Counted from the first letter of the stretch, positions 28,011 through 37,360 are shown. The stretch is 64,000 bases of DNA from Endozoicomonas sp965261315 (GCA_965261315.1 CBDHDM010000016.1:1-64000), one strand, 5' to 3'. Translations and numbers: made by a program. Notes: generated by a model not told the origin, from the sequence alone.

Positions 28011-28041
28011 ATTTCACCAGTGGCCATAGCCTCTTCCGGTA

Positions 28042-28371
28042 TCAATCCTGTTCCTGAACATGATTAGCCAGATCAAGGATGACATGACGGATATGGTGGT
28101 CATCCAGTTCGTAGAGTACCTGCTTACCTTTGCGGGTCGACTTTAAGATTCTGGCTTCCCGCAGGCTGCGGAGGTGGTGACTGGTTAATGGCTGGGACAT
28201 GCCGGATATCTCAGACAGACAACAAACCGGCTGAGGTTCTTCCAGACAGGCGATCACCAGTTGCAGTCTCTTGGTATCACCCAATAGTTGAAAAATCTTT
28301 GCCAGTCGCACTATGTCTGTGTCAGATAGCTCTGGCAGCAGAGAACAACAAGTTTGATGCATATCGACCAT
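28042..28371 (-). CDS. ArsR/SmtB-family zinc-sensing repressor
   Basis: Small winged-helix repressor that leaves DNA when it binds metal. The body shows the ArsR fold: IFQLLGDTKRLQLVIACL, the CCLSEISG turn, the recognition helix MSQPLTSHHLRSLREARI, the wing LKSTRKGKQVLYELDD, and a C-terminal helix DHHIRHVILDLANHVQEQD. That helix carries D-x-H-x10-H-x2-E exactly, the alpha-5 zinc site of SmtB/CzrA-type sensors. The Cys residues CC at the helix-3 side (EPQPVCCLSE) could add an alpha-3N-like or CadC-type site. The open frame extends to a TTG at 28398; ATG 28371 is chosen as the more usual start, with ATG 28362 also possible. It most likely controls zntA. Confidence 0.88.
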   Translation of the reverse strand: MVDMHQTCCSLLPELSDTDIVRLAKIFQLLGDTKRLQLVIACLEEPQPVCCLSEISGMSQPLTSHHLRSLREARILKSTRKGKQVLYELDDHHIRHVILDLANHVQEQD

Positions 28372-28626
28372 AGGCTTGCCCGAATCCTGAAGAAACAATG
28401 ACTGGTAATGGTATTGTGCTCTAGTTACTTAGTCTATTTTCTGTTGCATAACCTCTTTTTTCCCTCTTTTCGCAAAGGAATGCTGGTGGCACAATGCTTC
28501 CACATAGAAATCAGACAATAAAAATAAACAGCGACCTGATCGCTGTACCTGTCTGAACCAATAAATAATCGGGCCCATCCAGTGCTGCTACCTGGGGGAT
28601 GGCCGGCACTGATCGGGTTGTACTCT

Positions 28627-29550
28627 GTGAAAACCAAAGCGCTTCGAGCGGATCTTCTGTTGTTGATGGTGTCTGCTATCTGGGGTTTTGCCTTTGTCGC
28701 TCAGATCAAAGGTATGGAGTATTTAGGCCCATTTTTATTCAATGCCTGTCGATTTGCATTGGGCTTTCTCTCTTTGCTTCCTGTGTATTTTCTTCTGGAA
28801 GCGTTCTCTGCTAAAAAAAATGGCAAGAAAGAACCTGGCGTTGAGTCGGTAAAAAAATACGACAATCATCTTTTGTTAAAGTGGGGACCTGTCACGGGCA
28901 TTGTGTTGTTTCTGGCCTCTTCTTTTCAACAGGTTGGCCTGTTGTACACGACAGCAGGTAATTCCGGGTTTATCACCGGATTTTATATTATTCTGGTGCC
29001 AATCCTTGGGATTTGCTTTGGGCATAGTACTCGTCCTGTAACCTGGCTGGGCGGGGCTATTGCTTTGGCAGGGCTTTACTTCCTGACGGTAAACGATGGC
29101 CTGAGCCTGAATAAAGGGGATTTGCTCACTTTGGGCTCTGCGCTTATGTACGCCATTCAAATTCTACTTATTGGCTGGCTGTCCCGGCATGTGCATCCAT
29201 TAAGGCTGTCACTTACTCAGTTTTTCATGACAGCCCTTTGCAGTCTGCTGGTTGCTCTTTATCTGGAGCCCATCAGTCTTGATGCCATAGCGCAAAGTGT
29301 TGGACCTTTGCTATTCGCCGGTGTTTTATCCACAGGTGTGGCCTTTACGATTCAAATCATTGCCCAAAAAGATGCAGCTTCCTCCCATGCGGCAATTATT
29401 ATGAGTCTGGAAGCTGTCTTTGCCGTTTTTGGAGGTTGGTTACTGCTGGATGAGCAACTTGGGTCAAGAGGTATGGTGGGTTGTGCCTTGATGATGGCTG
29501 GCATGTTGTTATCACAACTCAGGCGATCCAGAGGACGAAGCACGACTTAA
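28627..29550 (+). CDS. DMT-superfamily (EamA) transporter
   Basis: Ten-helix inner-membrane exporter of the drug/metabolite family, with two EamA repeats. It starts with TKALRADLLLLMVSAIWGFA, the typical EamA first helix, so the GTG at 28627 was chosen. The frame stays open to another GTG at 28582, which would add a non-typical LLPGGWPALIGLYS leader; neither start has a strong ribosome binding site. The second repeat begins near NKGDLLTLGSALMYAIQIL and ends with the usual SLEAVFAVFGGWLLLDEQLG. The substrate cannot be told from sequence. A strong bidirectional terminator lies 20 bp after the stop. Confidence 0.85.
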   Translation: MKTKALRADLLLLMVSAIWGFAFVAQIKGMEYLGPFLFNACRFALGFLSLLPVYFLLEAFSAKKNGKKEPGVESVKKYDNHLLLKWGPVTGIVLFLASSFQQVGLLYTTAGNSGFITGFYIILVPILGICFGHSTRPVTWLGGAIALAGLYFLTVNDGLSLNKGDLLTLGSALMYAIQILLIGWLSRHVHPLRLSLTQFFMTALCSLLVALYLEPISLDAIAQSVGPLLFAGVLSTGVAFTIQIIAQKDAASSHAAIIMSLEAVFAVFGGWLLLDEQLGSRGMVGCALMMAGMLLSQLRRSRGRSTT

Positions 29551-29570
29551 AATAGCTTGTGGCTCAGAGT

Positions 29571-29605
29571 AAAAATGGCCAGACACTGGGTGTCTGGCCA
29601 TTTTT
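29571..29605. terminator. Strong intrinsic terminator (16-bp stem)
   Basis: AAAAATGGCCAGACAC (29571-29586) is perfectly complementary to GTGTCTGGCCATTTTT (29590-29605) with a three-base loop. The A tract on one side and the T tract on the other allow termination in both directions. It closes the EamA transporter transcript. Confidence 0.9.
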
Positions 29606-30519
29606 ATCAGTCAGCCAGCTTGATGACAGCAGAAATGAAGTTGCGATCATATCCACGACAAAACTATGTTCTCCCTTCCACGCAAGGGGGCTGCCATCTT
29701 TCAGTAATAACCAGGCGATTAACATGTTTAGCAGTGTATTGGAGGATCCACAGACCAACATTTCGTGCTTCAGGTATTTTTTGGCAGATACTGACATTTA
29801 GGCTTTCGGTCAGGATTGGCAGGGAAAGCATCGTCATCAAAAGTGAAGTGGGGAGGCTAAAAGGAAAACAAACAGAAGGGTTTGCAAGCTGTGTGGATAA
29901 TAGCTTTGTAGAACTTCCGTGTTGCCAGTTGTGCTTGGCCGCCTTTCCGATATTGCTTCGGATTTAGCTGATCTTCTAAGCTTCCTGGTATCCGTATTGG
30001 TGCTGCGTCCGCAAAAAAGCACCTTGTAAACCCATCTGCTTGTTACTGCCGACACCTTATTATTGTTTTGATGAGTCGACGCTAAACCCTGTTATTGTTT
30101 TTATTGTGGGTGTTTTATTCTTGTTGTCTTTACTAATACAACTGTCGTGCCAAAAGAAGAGGAATTTATTGAACGCCTTGCGGTACGTAGTTTCCGAATG
30201 ATTGCGCGTTTTTCCGTGATCAAATAATAAGCGTTACATCTGTTGTTATTTGTTACCTGTTTCCCACAGTAGGTAGCAATGATACCTGTGAGGTAACAAA
30301 TCGCTGACCTCCAGCGCCATTAAGAAGTGGCAAAACCACTTAGACAGCATATTTCTCAGACAGTTGCTGCCGACTTTATAAAGATGTGATTGTTTGATTG
30401 TTTCGGTTATTCCGTTTGTTCTGCTCCTGCACTAAGGATTATCCTTTGTGCCCTTGCTGATGCAGACTGCTTTATCGACAGTTCACGTCACACACTGGCT
30501 GACAAAACGTAGGAAAAAA
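29606..30519 (+). other. Long gene-free leader region upstream of maeA
   Basis: About 910 bp without a convincing gene. Short open frames at 29557-29967 lack ribosome binding sites and resemble nothing known. The central part (30026-30300) is one copy of a three-member intergenic repeat (separate entry). The last 220 bp lead to the malic enzyme start at 30520, which has TAGGA seven bases before the ATG. A C-rich patch (CTGCTCCTGCACTAAGGATT) near 30421 precedes the gene. The length suggests a structured leader or a decayed gene. Confidence 0.4.
30026..30300 (+). repeat. Intergenic repeat family, copy 1 (upstream of maeA)
   Basis: A core of 127 bp (30026-30152) starts GTAAACCCATCTGCTT, has CCGAC and TTATTATTG soon after, and ends AATACAACTGTCGTGCCA. 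About 100 bp later there is a hairpin whose outer stem is TTTGTTACCT (30249-30258) and AGGTAACAAA (30291-30300), ten perfect pairs, with an inner CAC..AGGTA / TACCTGTG stem. Two further copies with the same block order lie at 32424-32676 and 33380-33643. No coding potential is shared between copies. Confidence 0.6.
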
Positions 30520-32202
30520 ATGAGCGAACACGACCAATGCATCCATACTGGCTTAACAGGCCGGTTGTTGCTGGAAAACTCCCTGCTGAATAAAGGGACG
30601 GCTTTTTCTATGGAAGAGCGTAGTGAGCTGGATCTCCATGGGCTTCTGCCGCCAAGGGTGGAGTCGATGGAAGAACAGTGTCGTCGAGCTTATAAGTCCT
30701 TCGCGATTAAGCCTACCCCCATACTTAAGCATATCTACCTGCGTTCCTTACAGGACACCAACGAAACACTGTTCTATGCCCTTTTGCAGCGCCACCTTCA
30801 GGAAATGTTGCCAATAATCTATACCCCGGTCGTCGGACAGGCCTGTCAGCGTTTCAGTGACCTCTATCGTCGACCACGAGGCATCTACATCTCATACCCC
30901 CAGCGTGAACATATTTCAGCGATGCTGGCCAACTTCAAACGTAATATTGACGTAATTGTGGTTACCGATGGTGAGCGAATTCTGGGTCTGGGTGACCAGG
31001 GTATTGGTGGCATGGGAATCTGCATCGGCAAACTGTCTCTATACAGTGCCGTTGGTGGGATTGCACCCAACAAGACACTGCCTATCGTGCTGGATTGTGG
31101 CACCAATAGCCGTCAGTTACTGAATGATCCAAATTATCTTGGCTGGCGTCATGAGCGAATTGCTGATGATGAATACTTTGCTTTTGTAGAAGACTTTATT
31201 CGTGCCCTGAAGCGTCGCTGGCCAAAAGCGCTTCTGCAGTTTGAAGACTTTGCCATCAATCATGCGACGCCCCTGCTGGAAAAATACCGGGATGAACTCT
31301 GCTCATTTAATGACGATATTCAGGGAACGGCCGGTGTAACCGCGGCATCACTGCTGGCTGCTGCCAAGGCTGCCGGTAAGTCTCTGGAGGATATGAAGGT
31401 CGCCTTCCTGGGAGCTGGGTCCGCAGGTTGTGGTATTGCAGAGCAGCTGATCCGTCTGATGGTTGGTCGAGGGCTGAGTGATGAAGAAGCCCGTCAGCGG
31501 ATTTTCATGGTGGATCGCTACGGTGTGTTGAATGATCAAATGGAAGACCTGAGACCATTCCAGCAGCGTTTGGTGCAGCGTTGTGAAGATCTCAGTCAGT
31601 GGGGCTGTAATGAGAACCCAGGGCTTCTGGAAGTGGTTACCCATGGTAAGCCTGATGCCATTATCGGCGTCTCTGGTCAGCCAGGACTGTTCACTCGGGA
31701 AGTGATCGAAAAGATGGCTGAGAATCATGAGCGGCCAATAATCTTCCCACTTTCAAATCCAATCAGTCAGGTTGAAGCAACACCTGAAGACATTATTGAG
31801 TGGAGTGAAGGACGTGCGCTGGTTGCCACCGGAAGCCCATTTGATCCGGTTGAGTACAATGGTAACCGTTACCCGGTAGCGCAGTGTAACAATATCTATA
31901 TTTTCCCGGGGCTGGGCCTTGGTGTTCTGGCAGGTGATGCTGAAAGAGTTTCTGATGGCATGCTGGATGCGGCGGTAGAAACACTGGCCATGGCTTCACC
32001 TGCCATTATGAATCCAGAAGCGGCATTACTGCCTGAGCTGAATCGTATTCACCAGGTGACTTGTGAAATAGCGGTTGCTGTGGCCAGGAAGGCTCAGGAA
32101 GAAGGGCTTGCTCCGAAATGTGAACAAACCGCATTGGAGGCAAAGGTCAGAGCAAAGCGCTGGAGCCCTGAGTACAGCAGGATTTATCTTTCTGACTCTT
32201 GA
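30520..32202 (+). CDS. maeA: NAD-dependent malic enzyme (oxaloacetate-decarboxylating)
   Basis: Converts L-malate to pyruvate and CO2 with reduction of NAD+, a cytosolic anaplerotic/gluconeogenic step. With the ATG at 30520 (TAGGA upstream) it is 560 residues, the size of E. coli MaeA/SfcA; an upstream in-frame ATG at 30448 would add 24 atypical residues and has no binding site. Landmarks are the N-terminal PTPILKHIYLRSL and LPIIYTPVVGQACQRFSDLY, the LPIVLDCGTNSRQLLNDP stretch, the metal-binding EDFAINHATPLL and CSFNDDIQGTAGV, the dinucleotide fold FLGAGSAGCGIAEQL, and PIIFPLSNPISQVEATPEDI near the C-terminus. The gene stands alone between two copies of the intergenic repeat. Confidence 0.95.
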   Translation: MSEHDQCIHTGLTGRLLLENSLLNKGTAFSMEERSELDLHGLLPPRVESMEEQCRRAYKSFAIKPTPILKHIYLRSLQDTNETLFYALLQRHLQEMLPIIYTPVVGQACQRFSDLYRRPRGIYISYPQREHISAMLANFKRNIDVIVVTDGERILGLGDQGIGGMGICIGKLSLYSAVGGIAPNKTLPIVLDCGTNSRQLLNDPNYLGWRHERIADDEYFAFVEDFIRALKRRWPKALLQFEDFAINHATPLLEKYRDELCSFNDDIQGTAGVTAASLLAAAKAAGKSLEDMKVAFLGAGSAGCGIAEQLIRLMVGRGLSDEEARQRIFMVDRYGVLNDQMEDLRPFQQRLVQRCEDLSQWGCNENPGLLEVVTHGKPDAIIGVSGQPGLFTREVIEKMAENHERPIIFPLSNPISQVEATPEDIIEWSEGRALVATGSPFDPVEYNGNRYPVAQCNNIYIFPGLGLGVLAGDAERVSDGMLDAAVETLAMASPAIMNPEAALLPELNRIHQVTCEIAVAVARKAQEEGLAPKCEQTALEAKVRAKRWSPEYSRIYLSDS

Positions 32203-32423
32203 AGGTAACGGTTAAAAGAAAGGGACTGTGGTTATAAGGAGGCGCTACAAAGAAGGGGTAAGCAGATAAGTTTACAAACTACCAGACATCTTTATTATTG
32301 TTATTCGCTGACAGATGTCTGGTATGTTCCCGTTGCCTTCCTTTTGGTGCAGTCTTCATTGAAGACTGCGGCAATCTAATTAACATTCCATCATATCTGT
32401 CAGTTGATGACCTTCAGTATTCC

Positions 32424-32676
32424 GCAAACTTATCTGCTTCAATCTCCGACCGGTATTTTTATTATTGGTGGTGGTCAGAATTCGCCATGTTGTTGTTATT
32501 GTTTGGCGTTTTTTGTTTGCGCTTGGTCATATACAAAGCCCGTGCCAAGAGTGGTAAATATTTTATAATTCATTGTTTTCTATGTGTTTATTTATTCTCT
32601 GTGTTTTTGATAGACGCCTTGGTTGCTGATTAATCTGTTACTTGCCAAGTACTACGTTTCGTTAGTACGGTAACAG
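32424..32676 (+). repeat. Intergenic repeat family, copy 2 (downstream of maeA)
   Basis: The core of 124 bp (32424-32547) starts GCAAACTTATCTGCTT, contains CTCCGACC and TTATTATTGG, and ends TATACAAAGCCCGTGCCA. It is followed 88 bp later by a hairpin with CTGTTAC (32635-32641) and GTAACAG (32670-32676) outside and GTACTA (32649-32654) / TAGTAC (32663-32668) inside. Just upstream is another hairpin, ACCAGACATCT (32281-32291) with AGATGTCTGGT (32313-32323). Together with copies 1 and 3 it fills the 495-bp gap between maeA and the convergent SnoaL-like gene. A 111-codon frame starting at TTG 32298 overlaps it but is not conserved in the other copies. Confidence 0.6.
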
Positions 32677-32698
32677 AGGCAACAAATTGCTTGATCCT

Positions 32699-33058
32699 TC
32701 AGGCCTTATGTACCTCAATGCGGGAAATAAACCCTTCCTGAGAGAAAAAAATCCTTTCAATCCCTGACACTTTGACCGCTGTGTCAGAGTCAGCATCTGT
32801 TCCGGATCTAAGAAATTCAAACTCTACACTGCTGCCGTTAAGGCTTCGGTAGCTGGTCACATGCCAGCTCACATCAGGAATCTTTGAAAAGAAAGAGGTC
32901 ATCATCTCGATGATGGATGCTTTCCCCTGAAAATCACCGAGTAATGCAGAATAGTAGCTGGCATTCTCGTCAAGCATGGGGGATATCCAGTCCAGTCGGT
33001 GAGCGTTCGAGAGCGCAACATAAGCCTTGGCTGCTTCAACCTGTTCTATGTTAGTCAT
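32699..33058 (-). CDS. SnoaL-like (NTF2-fold) protein
   Basis: 119 residues with the layout of a small nuclear-transport-factor-2/SnoaL-like domain: an N-terminal helix pair (VEAAKAYVALSNAHRLDWIS), the pocket loop PMLDENASYYSALLGDFQGK, IIEMMTSFFSKIPDVSWHVT and a final beta sheet (RIFFSQEGFISRIEVHKA). These domains serve as isomerases, hydrolases or ligand-binding modules; the substrate here is unknown. The ATG at 33058 has only a weak binding site. It is the only minus-strand gene between maeA and gor and is flanked on both sides by the intergenic repeat. Confidence 0.75.
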   Translation of the reverse strand: MTNIEQVEAAKAYVALSNAHRLDWISPMLDENASYYSALLGDFQGKASIIEMMTSFFSKIPDVSWHVTSYRSLNGSSVEFEFLRSGTDADSDTAVKVSGIERIFFSQEGFISRIEVHKA

Positions 33059-33819
33059 AATGTGAAATGTTATTGCTTATGAGTAAGTAATCGAAGCTCT
33101 CAACATAGCATTAACTTTACATATCGGCCTGATACAAGTTGTCACAGGCTTTGATAAGTTCAGGAGAAAAGTTGTTGTTTTACTACAGCGGGTTTTATGA
33201 AAAGGTGGGTATGCAGTCGTGAAGGATAAAATAAACAAACAGACAGGTTTACAGATACTCAGAAGCTCTTTATTTCTTCCCTGTTAGAATGCCCGCGCTG
33301 TCTTTTGTAACCTGTTGCCAGGCTCAGTCAGTCTTCTCGGCTTTCCGTTCCTGTTTGTCGGCTACCTTGATGGTACCGTGCAAACCTGTCTGCTTGAGTA
33401 ACCCGACCTTTTATTATTATTTTTATAGGCAGGGAGTCGTCATTATTATTGTTGTTATGTTCTGACGATTTTTGTTCTCGCCTGACACTATACAATTGGC
33501 GTGCCAGTTTTTATGTAAAGCGATACAGCCCTTGGTAAATAAGGGGGTAAATAGTAATCGTGCATTTTTAAAATAAGTGGTCAGTGTTGTTTTCCTGTTA
33601 CTGCGTTTACCCACTCGATGTAACCTTCGGAATATACGTAACAAAAACGGACTGGCTGAGTCGTACTAGCCATCTTCATTGATTATTATGGTTGCTCATG
33701 TCGCGCTATAGGTATCAAATGCACATTGATACTTTAAATCGGGCTGTTTGACCTTATAGAGTAATCAGACATTTCCCCGGGCAGGCTTCTGTCGGCTCTG
33801 CATTGATCAGGACAATAAA
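33059..33819 (+). other. Gene-free region upstream of gor
   Basis: 761 bp without a credible gene. It holds the presumed promoter of the SnoaL-like gene on the left, a copy of the intergenic repeat (33380-33643) in the middle, and the leader of gor on the right (AGGACAATAAAATG at the start codon). TTGATACTTTAAATC near 33727 could be part of a promoter, but no clear -35/-10 pair can be defended. Confidence 0.35.
33380..33643 (+). repeat. Intergenic repeat family, copy 3 (upstream of gor)
   Basis: The core of 127 bp (33380-33506) starts GCAAACCTGTCTGCTT, has ACCCGACC and TTATTATTA and ends TATACAATTGGCGTGCCA. It is followed by TGTTAC (33596-33601) and GTAACA (33638-33643) separated by 36 bases, the same inner length as in copy 1. 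The block further upstream (GTTTACAGATACTCAGAAG, 33247 on) resembles the one before copy 2 (GTTTACAAACTACCAGAC), so the family may extend to about 400 bp. All three copies lie on the same strand. Confidence 0.6.
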
Positions 33820-35187
33820 ATGACGACATCAAACCACTTTGATTATCTGGTAATCGGCGGTGGCAGTGGGGGCATTGCCTCGGCAAATCGTGCAGCAATG
33901 TATGGAAAGAAAGTGGCACTGGTTGAGGCTAAGCACCTGGGAGGCACCTGCGTCAACGTAGGCTGTGTTCCCAAAAAGGCCATGTGGTTTGCCGGGCAAA
34001 TTGCTGATGCTTGTCGTTATGGGCCGGACTATGGCTTTGATATCAATGTTGAAGAGCAGTTGAAGTCCTTCAGCTGGAGCAAGCTGGTTGAGAGCCGGGA
34101 AGCTTACATCAGCCGTATACATGCTTCATACGAACGGGTTCTGGGTAACAATAAAATCACGGTAATAAACGGCTATGGGCGTTTTATTGATGGCAGAACA
34201 GTGGAGGTGAATGGTGAGCATTACACCGCTGACCATATTACGATTGCGACAGGTGGTGAACCCCTGATTCCTGATGTTCCCGGGGCAGAATACGGGATTG
34301 ACTCGGATGGTTTTTTTGAACTGACTGAACGGCCTGGACGTGTTGCTGTTTTGGGAGCGGGTTATATTGCTGTTGAGCTGGCTGGTGTTCTACACGCATT
34401 GGGCAGTGAAACGCATCTGCTGGTTCGCAAACATAAGCCACTGCGTAATTTTGAAGAGATGCTGTCAGATACCCTGGTAGAGGTTATGGAGTCAGAAGGC
34501 CCACAACTGCATACCCACTCGGTGCCAAGAGAAGTTGTAAAAGAAGGCGATGGAAGTCTGACTGTACACTTGGAAAATGGTAATTCACTAAATGTTGATA
34601 CAGTAATCTGGGCTGTGGGTCGTAAGCCACACACATCAGGTATTAATTTAGATGCAGCGGGTGTTACGGTTGATACACGAGGTTACATTCCTGTTGATAA
34701 GTATCAGAATACCAATGTTGATGGTATTTATGCTGTGGGTGACAACATCGGCAAGATTGAACTGACTCCGGTTGCCGTTGCCGCTGGTCGTCGTTTATCA
34801 GAGCGTCTGTTTAATAATAAGTCGGATGAGCATTTGAACTACGACAATGTTGCGACCGTTGTATTCAGTCACCCGCCTATTGGCACAGTGGGTTTGAGTG
34901 AGATGGCTGCGCGTGAAGAGTACGGTGATGAAAATGTCAAAGTGTATACCAGCCAGTTTACGGCGATGTACAGTGCATTGACCAGTCATCGCCAGCCATC
35001 ACGAATGAAGCTGGTAACCGTTGGTGAGGAAGAAAAAATTGTAGGTATCCATGCTATTGGGCATGGGTCTGATGAAATGCTTCAGGGCTTTGCCGTGGCT
35101 TTAAAGATGGGCGCTACCAAAGCTGACTTTGATAACACCGTTGCCATTCATCCCACTTCTGCGGAAGAGTTTGTTACCATGCTGTGA
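33820..35187 (+). CDS. gor: Glutathione-disulfide reductase
   Basis: Cytosolic FAD-dependent enzyme that reduces glutathione disulfide with NADPH. It has 455 residues, standard length. The FAD-binding motif is VIGGGSGGIASANRAAMYG, directly followed by the redox-active pair GGTCVNVGCVPKK (Cys44 and Cys49). The NAD(P) fold is VLGAGYIAVELAGVLHALGS, with Arg-rich VRKHKPLRNF, the pattern of NADPH-preferring enzymes. The interface domain ends with the catalytic HPTSAEEFVTM. AGGA lies seven to ten bases before the ATG. It is a single-gene unit; the next 30 bp contain a direct repeat AAGTGACAACTTAAAAA (35213-35247). Confidence 0.96.
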   Translation: MTTSNHFDYLVIGGGSGGIASANRAAMYGKKVALVEAKHLGGTCVNVGCVPKKAMWFAGQIADACRYGPDYGFDINVEEQLKSFSWSKLVESREAYISRIHASYERVLGNNKITVINGYGRFIDGRTVEVNGEHYTADHITIATGGEPLIPDVPGAEYGIDSDGFFELTERPGRVAVLGAGYIAVELAGVLHALGSETHLLVRKHKPLRNFEEMLSDTLVEVMESEGPQLHTHSVPREVVKEGDGSLTVHLENGNSLNVDTVIWAVGRKPHTSGINLDAAGVTVDTRGYIPVDKYQNTNVDGIYAVGDNIGKIELTPVAVAAGRRLSERLFNNKSDEHLNYDNVATVVFSHPPIGTVGLSEMAAREEYGDENVKVYTSQFTAMYSALTSHRQPSRMKLVTVGEEEKIVGIHAIGHGSDEMLQGFAVALKMGATKADFDNTVAIHPTSAEEFVTML

Positions 35188-35672
35188 TGACTTGGTGGAG
35201 AGTTAAAAAAGAAGTGACAACTTAAAAATAAAGTGACAACTTAAAAAATAAACGACAATCTCGCAAAATCTTTTCTAGAATGACCATGAGTAATCTGTTC
35301 TCAGATTACTCATTCTTTGGTCTTGCCTAAATCTATATTCTCATGAGTTATACACTATGCCTCGTATACCCAAGAAAAGTTACCAGGATTGGTGTGAAGA
35401 GATAGAGCAATATGGTTATAAAAGTTTTTTAACTAATGCAAATTTCAGCTCTATTGCTACAGCAACAGAATTTTACAGTATCAAAAACCAAAGGTGGTGC
35501 TTTGCGGCGTCTCCACTTGAAGATAAGCTTTTTCATTATCTGGAATTTAAAGATAATGTTGCAGGATACAAAGAGCAGTTTGCTATAGATCCTGAAATTT
35601 CATTATCCGTTGCTAAGCGGCTAAATCTTAGGCATCACAATGCAGGAAAAGAGCCTGCTGTGGTTACTCTAG

Positions 35673-37288
35673 GAGCCTGTCGGACTTAGCACAATTTTTG
35701 AGTATAATCCTCGACAAGATCGTAAACGAAAGCAAGTCTGCCAATGAAAAAATGGACTTTCAAACCCATTGACCGAGATACCCCTGACTTCTTTCCTGCT
35801 TCTGTGCAGGATTATTTGCCGGAGGTGCATCTCGCCCGTTTTGTTGTCGAAGTAGTTGAACAGCTTGATCTCACTTCTTTTACCAGTGCATATAAAGGAA
35901 CAGGGTCGAAAGCCTGGCACCCTGCTCTCATGTTATCGCTACTGTTTTATGGGTATGCGACAGGGGTATTTTCCAGCCGCAAGCTTGAGAAAGCGACTTA
36001 TGACTCCATCGCCTTTCGATACATCTGCGCCAATGAGCATCCCGATCACGACAGTATCAATACCTTTCGCAAGCGCTTCCGTAAAGAAATCAGCGCACTG
36101 TTCGTCCAGATATTATTGATTGCCAGGCAAGCCAACTGGTTGAAAATGGGCACCATCAGCCTCGATGGTACCAAAATGAAAGCCAATGCCAGCAAGCACA
36201 AGGCACTCAGTTACAAGCACGCCTGCAAACTTGAGGCACAGCTCAAGGCAGAAGTTGAAGAGCTTCTCAAGATGGCTGAGAAAGCAGATACAGAACAACT
36301 TCCGGATGCGCTTTCCATTCCTGATGAGCTCAAGCGCAGGGAGGATCGTCTTAAGGTGATTGCTGACGCCAAGGCTGAAATTGAGCGGCGAGCCGAAGAT
36401 CGTTATCAACAGGAACTGGCAGAGCATCAGGAAAAAATTGCCCGTCGTGAAGCCGTCAAAAAAACAGGAAAAAAGCCCCGGGGCAAAGAGCCCAAGGCAC
36501 CGGTTCCAAGCCCTGGAGACAAGGATCAGGTCAACCTGACTGACCCGGAATCACGCATAATGCCCACATCAGGCAGTGGCTTTGTGCAGGCCTACAACGT
36601 ACAGGCAGCAGTCGATACTGACAGTGGCCTGATCGTTGAAAATCACGTCACTCAAGCGACGAATGACAAACAACAGATCGAGCCAGCTCTTGAAGTACTG
36701 GCTTCACGTGAAGAGGTGATTGGCAAGCCCCCTGCGCTCCTTGCTGATACAGGTTACTTCAGCCAGGCCAACGTGTCTGCTGTGGATAACTTTGGTGCTA
36801 TACCTTACATTGCAGAAAAGCGGGATGCCCATAACAAACCCCTGTTGGAGCGTTTTAAGCCTGATGATCCGATGCCTGAAGGCGACGATGTTACTGCACT
36901 GGATTTGATGCGCTGGCGATTATCAACCAAGGAAGGGCGAGCGGTATATGCACTGCGGAAAAGCACTATTGAACCAACATTTGGCATACAAAAAGAAGTG
37001 ATGGGTTACCGCCAATTCCTGGTTCGCGGCCTTGAAGCTGTGTCTGCCGAATGGGATCTCTTGTGCATGTGCTTTAACCTGAAGAAAATGTTCAGCCTAA
37101 TGCTGAAAGATCTTCAGAACGGTCTAACTTTTATGCTGTTTTCACGGGCTTACAGGTTGCTTATCGCATCTATTTGGACGTTATGGCATGAGCAACTGGT
37201 GAAATCAGTGCGTGTCAGAGGCTGATCCGGCAAAATTGAGAGTTTTTGGCCTCATTCTCCAAATTTTGTCTCTAAGCCCGACAGACTC
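35673..37288 (+). mobile_element. IS1182-family insertion sequence with CTAG target duplication
   Basis: A 1616-bp element bounded by inverted repeats: GAGCCTGTCGGACTTAG on the left and, on the right, CTAAGCCCGACAGACTC, whose complement is GAGTCTGTCGGGCTTAG (two mismatches). CTAG flanks it on both sides (35669-35672 and 37289-37292). It carries one intact transposase gene and so may be active. It sits inside the TnsA-like gene. Confidence 0.9.
35744..37225 (+). CDS. IS1182-family transposase
   Basis: DDE-type transposase of 493 residues, full length for the family. The N-terminal DUF772-like region includes LMLSLLFYGYATGVFSSRKL and DHDSINTFRKRFRKEI. Catalytic-core landmarks are TISLDGTKMKANASKHKA (first Asp), LLADTGYFSQANV (second Asp) and RKSTIEPTFGIQKEVMGYRQ (Glu). 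A basic Glu/Lys coiled insertion lies between them. The start is the ATG closest to the left inverted repeat; its ribosome binding site is weak. No frame damage is seen. Confidence 0.93.
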   Translation: MKKWTFKPIDRDTPDFFPASVQDYLPEVHLARFVVEVVEQLDLTSFTSAYKGTGSKAWHPALMLSLLFYGYATGVFSSRKLEKATYDSIAFRYICANEHPDHDSINTFRKRFRKEISALFVQILLIARQANWLKMGTISLDGTKMKANASKHKALSYKHACKLEAQLKAEVEELLKMAEKADTEQLPDALSIPDELKRREDRLKVIADAKAEIERRAEDRYQQELAEHQEKIARREAVKKTGKKPRGKEPKAPVPSPGDKDQVNLTDPESRIMPTSGSGFVQAYNVQAAVDTDSGLIVENHVTQATNDKQQIEPALEVLASREEVIGKPPALLADTGYFSQANVSAVDNFGAIPYIAEKRDAHNKPLLERFKPDDPMPEGDDVTALDLMRWRLSTKEGRAVYALRKSTIEPTFGIQKEVMGYRQFLVRGLEAVSAEWDLLCMCFNLKKMFSLMLKDLQNGLTFMLFSRAYRLLIASIWTLWHEQLVKSVRVRG

Positions 37289-37360
37289 CTAGAAGAACTA
37301 TTAAAGACATTTATGTTCGGCCAGAATCTTTACTCAAATGCGAATGATTATCCTCGTGCG

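Noticed and set aside
29557..29967. Open frames between the EamA gene and maeA
   Set aside because: They begin within or next to the terminator, lack binding sites and resemble no protein family.
32298..32633. 111-codon frame after maeA with hydrophobic end
   Set aside because: Starts at TTG inside a hairpin without ribosome binding site and overlaps copy 2 of the intergenic repeat; the other copies do not keep the frame.
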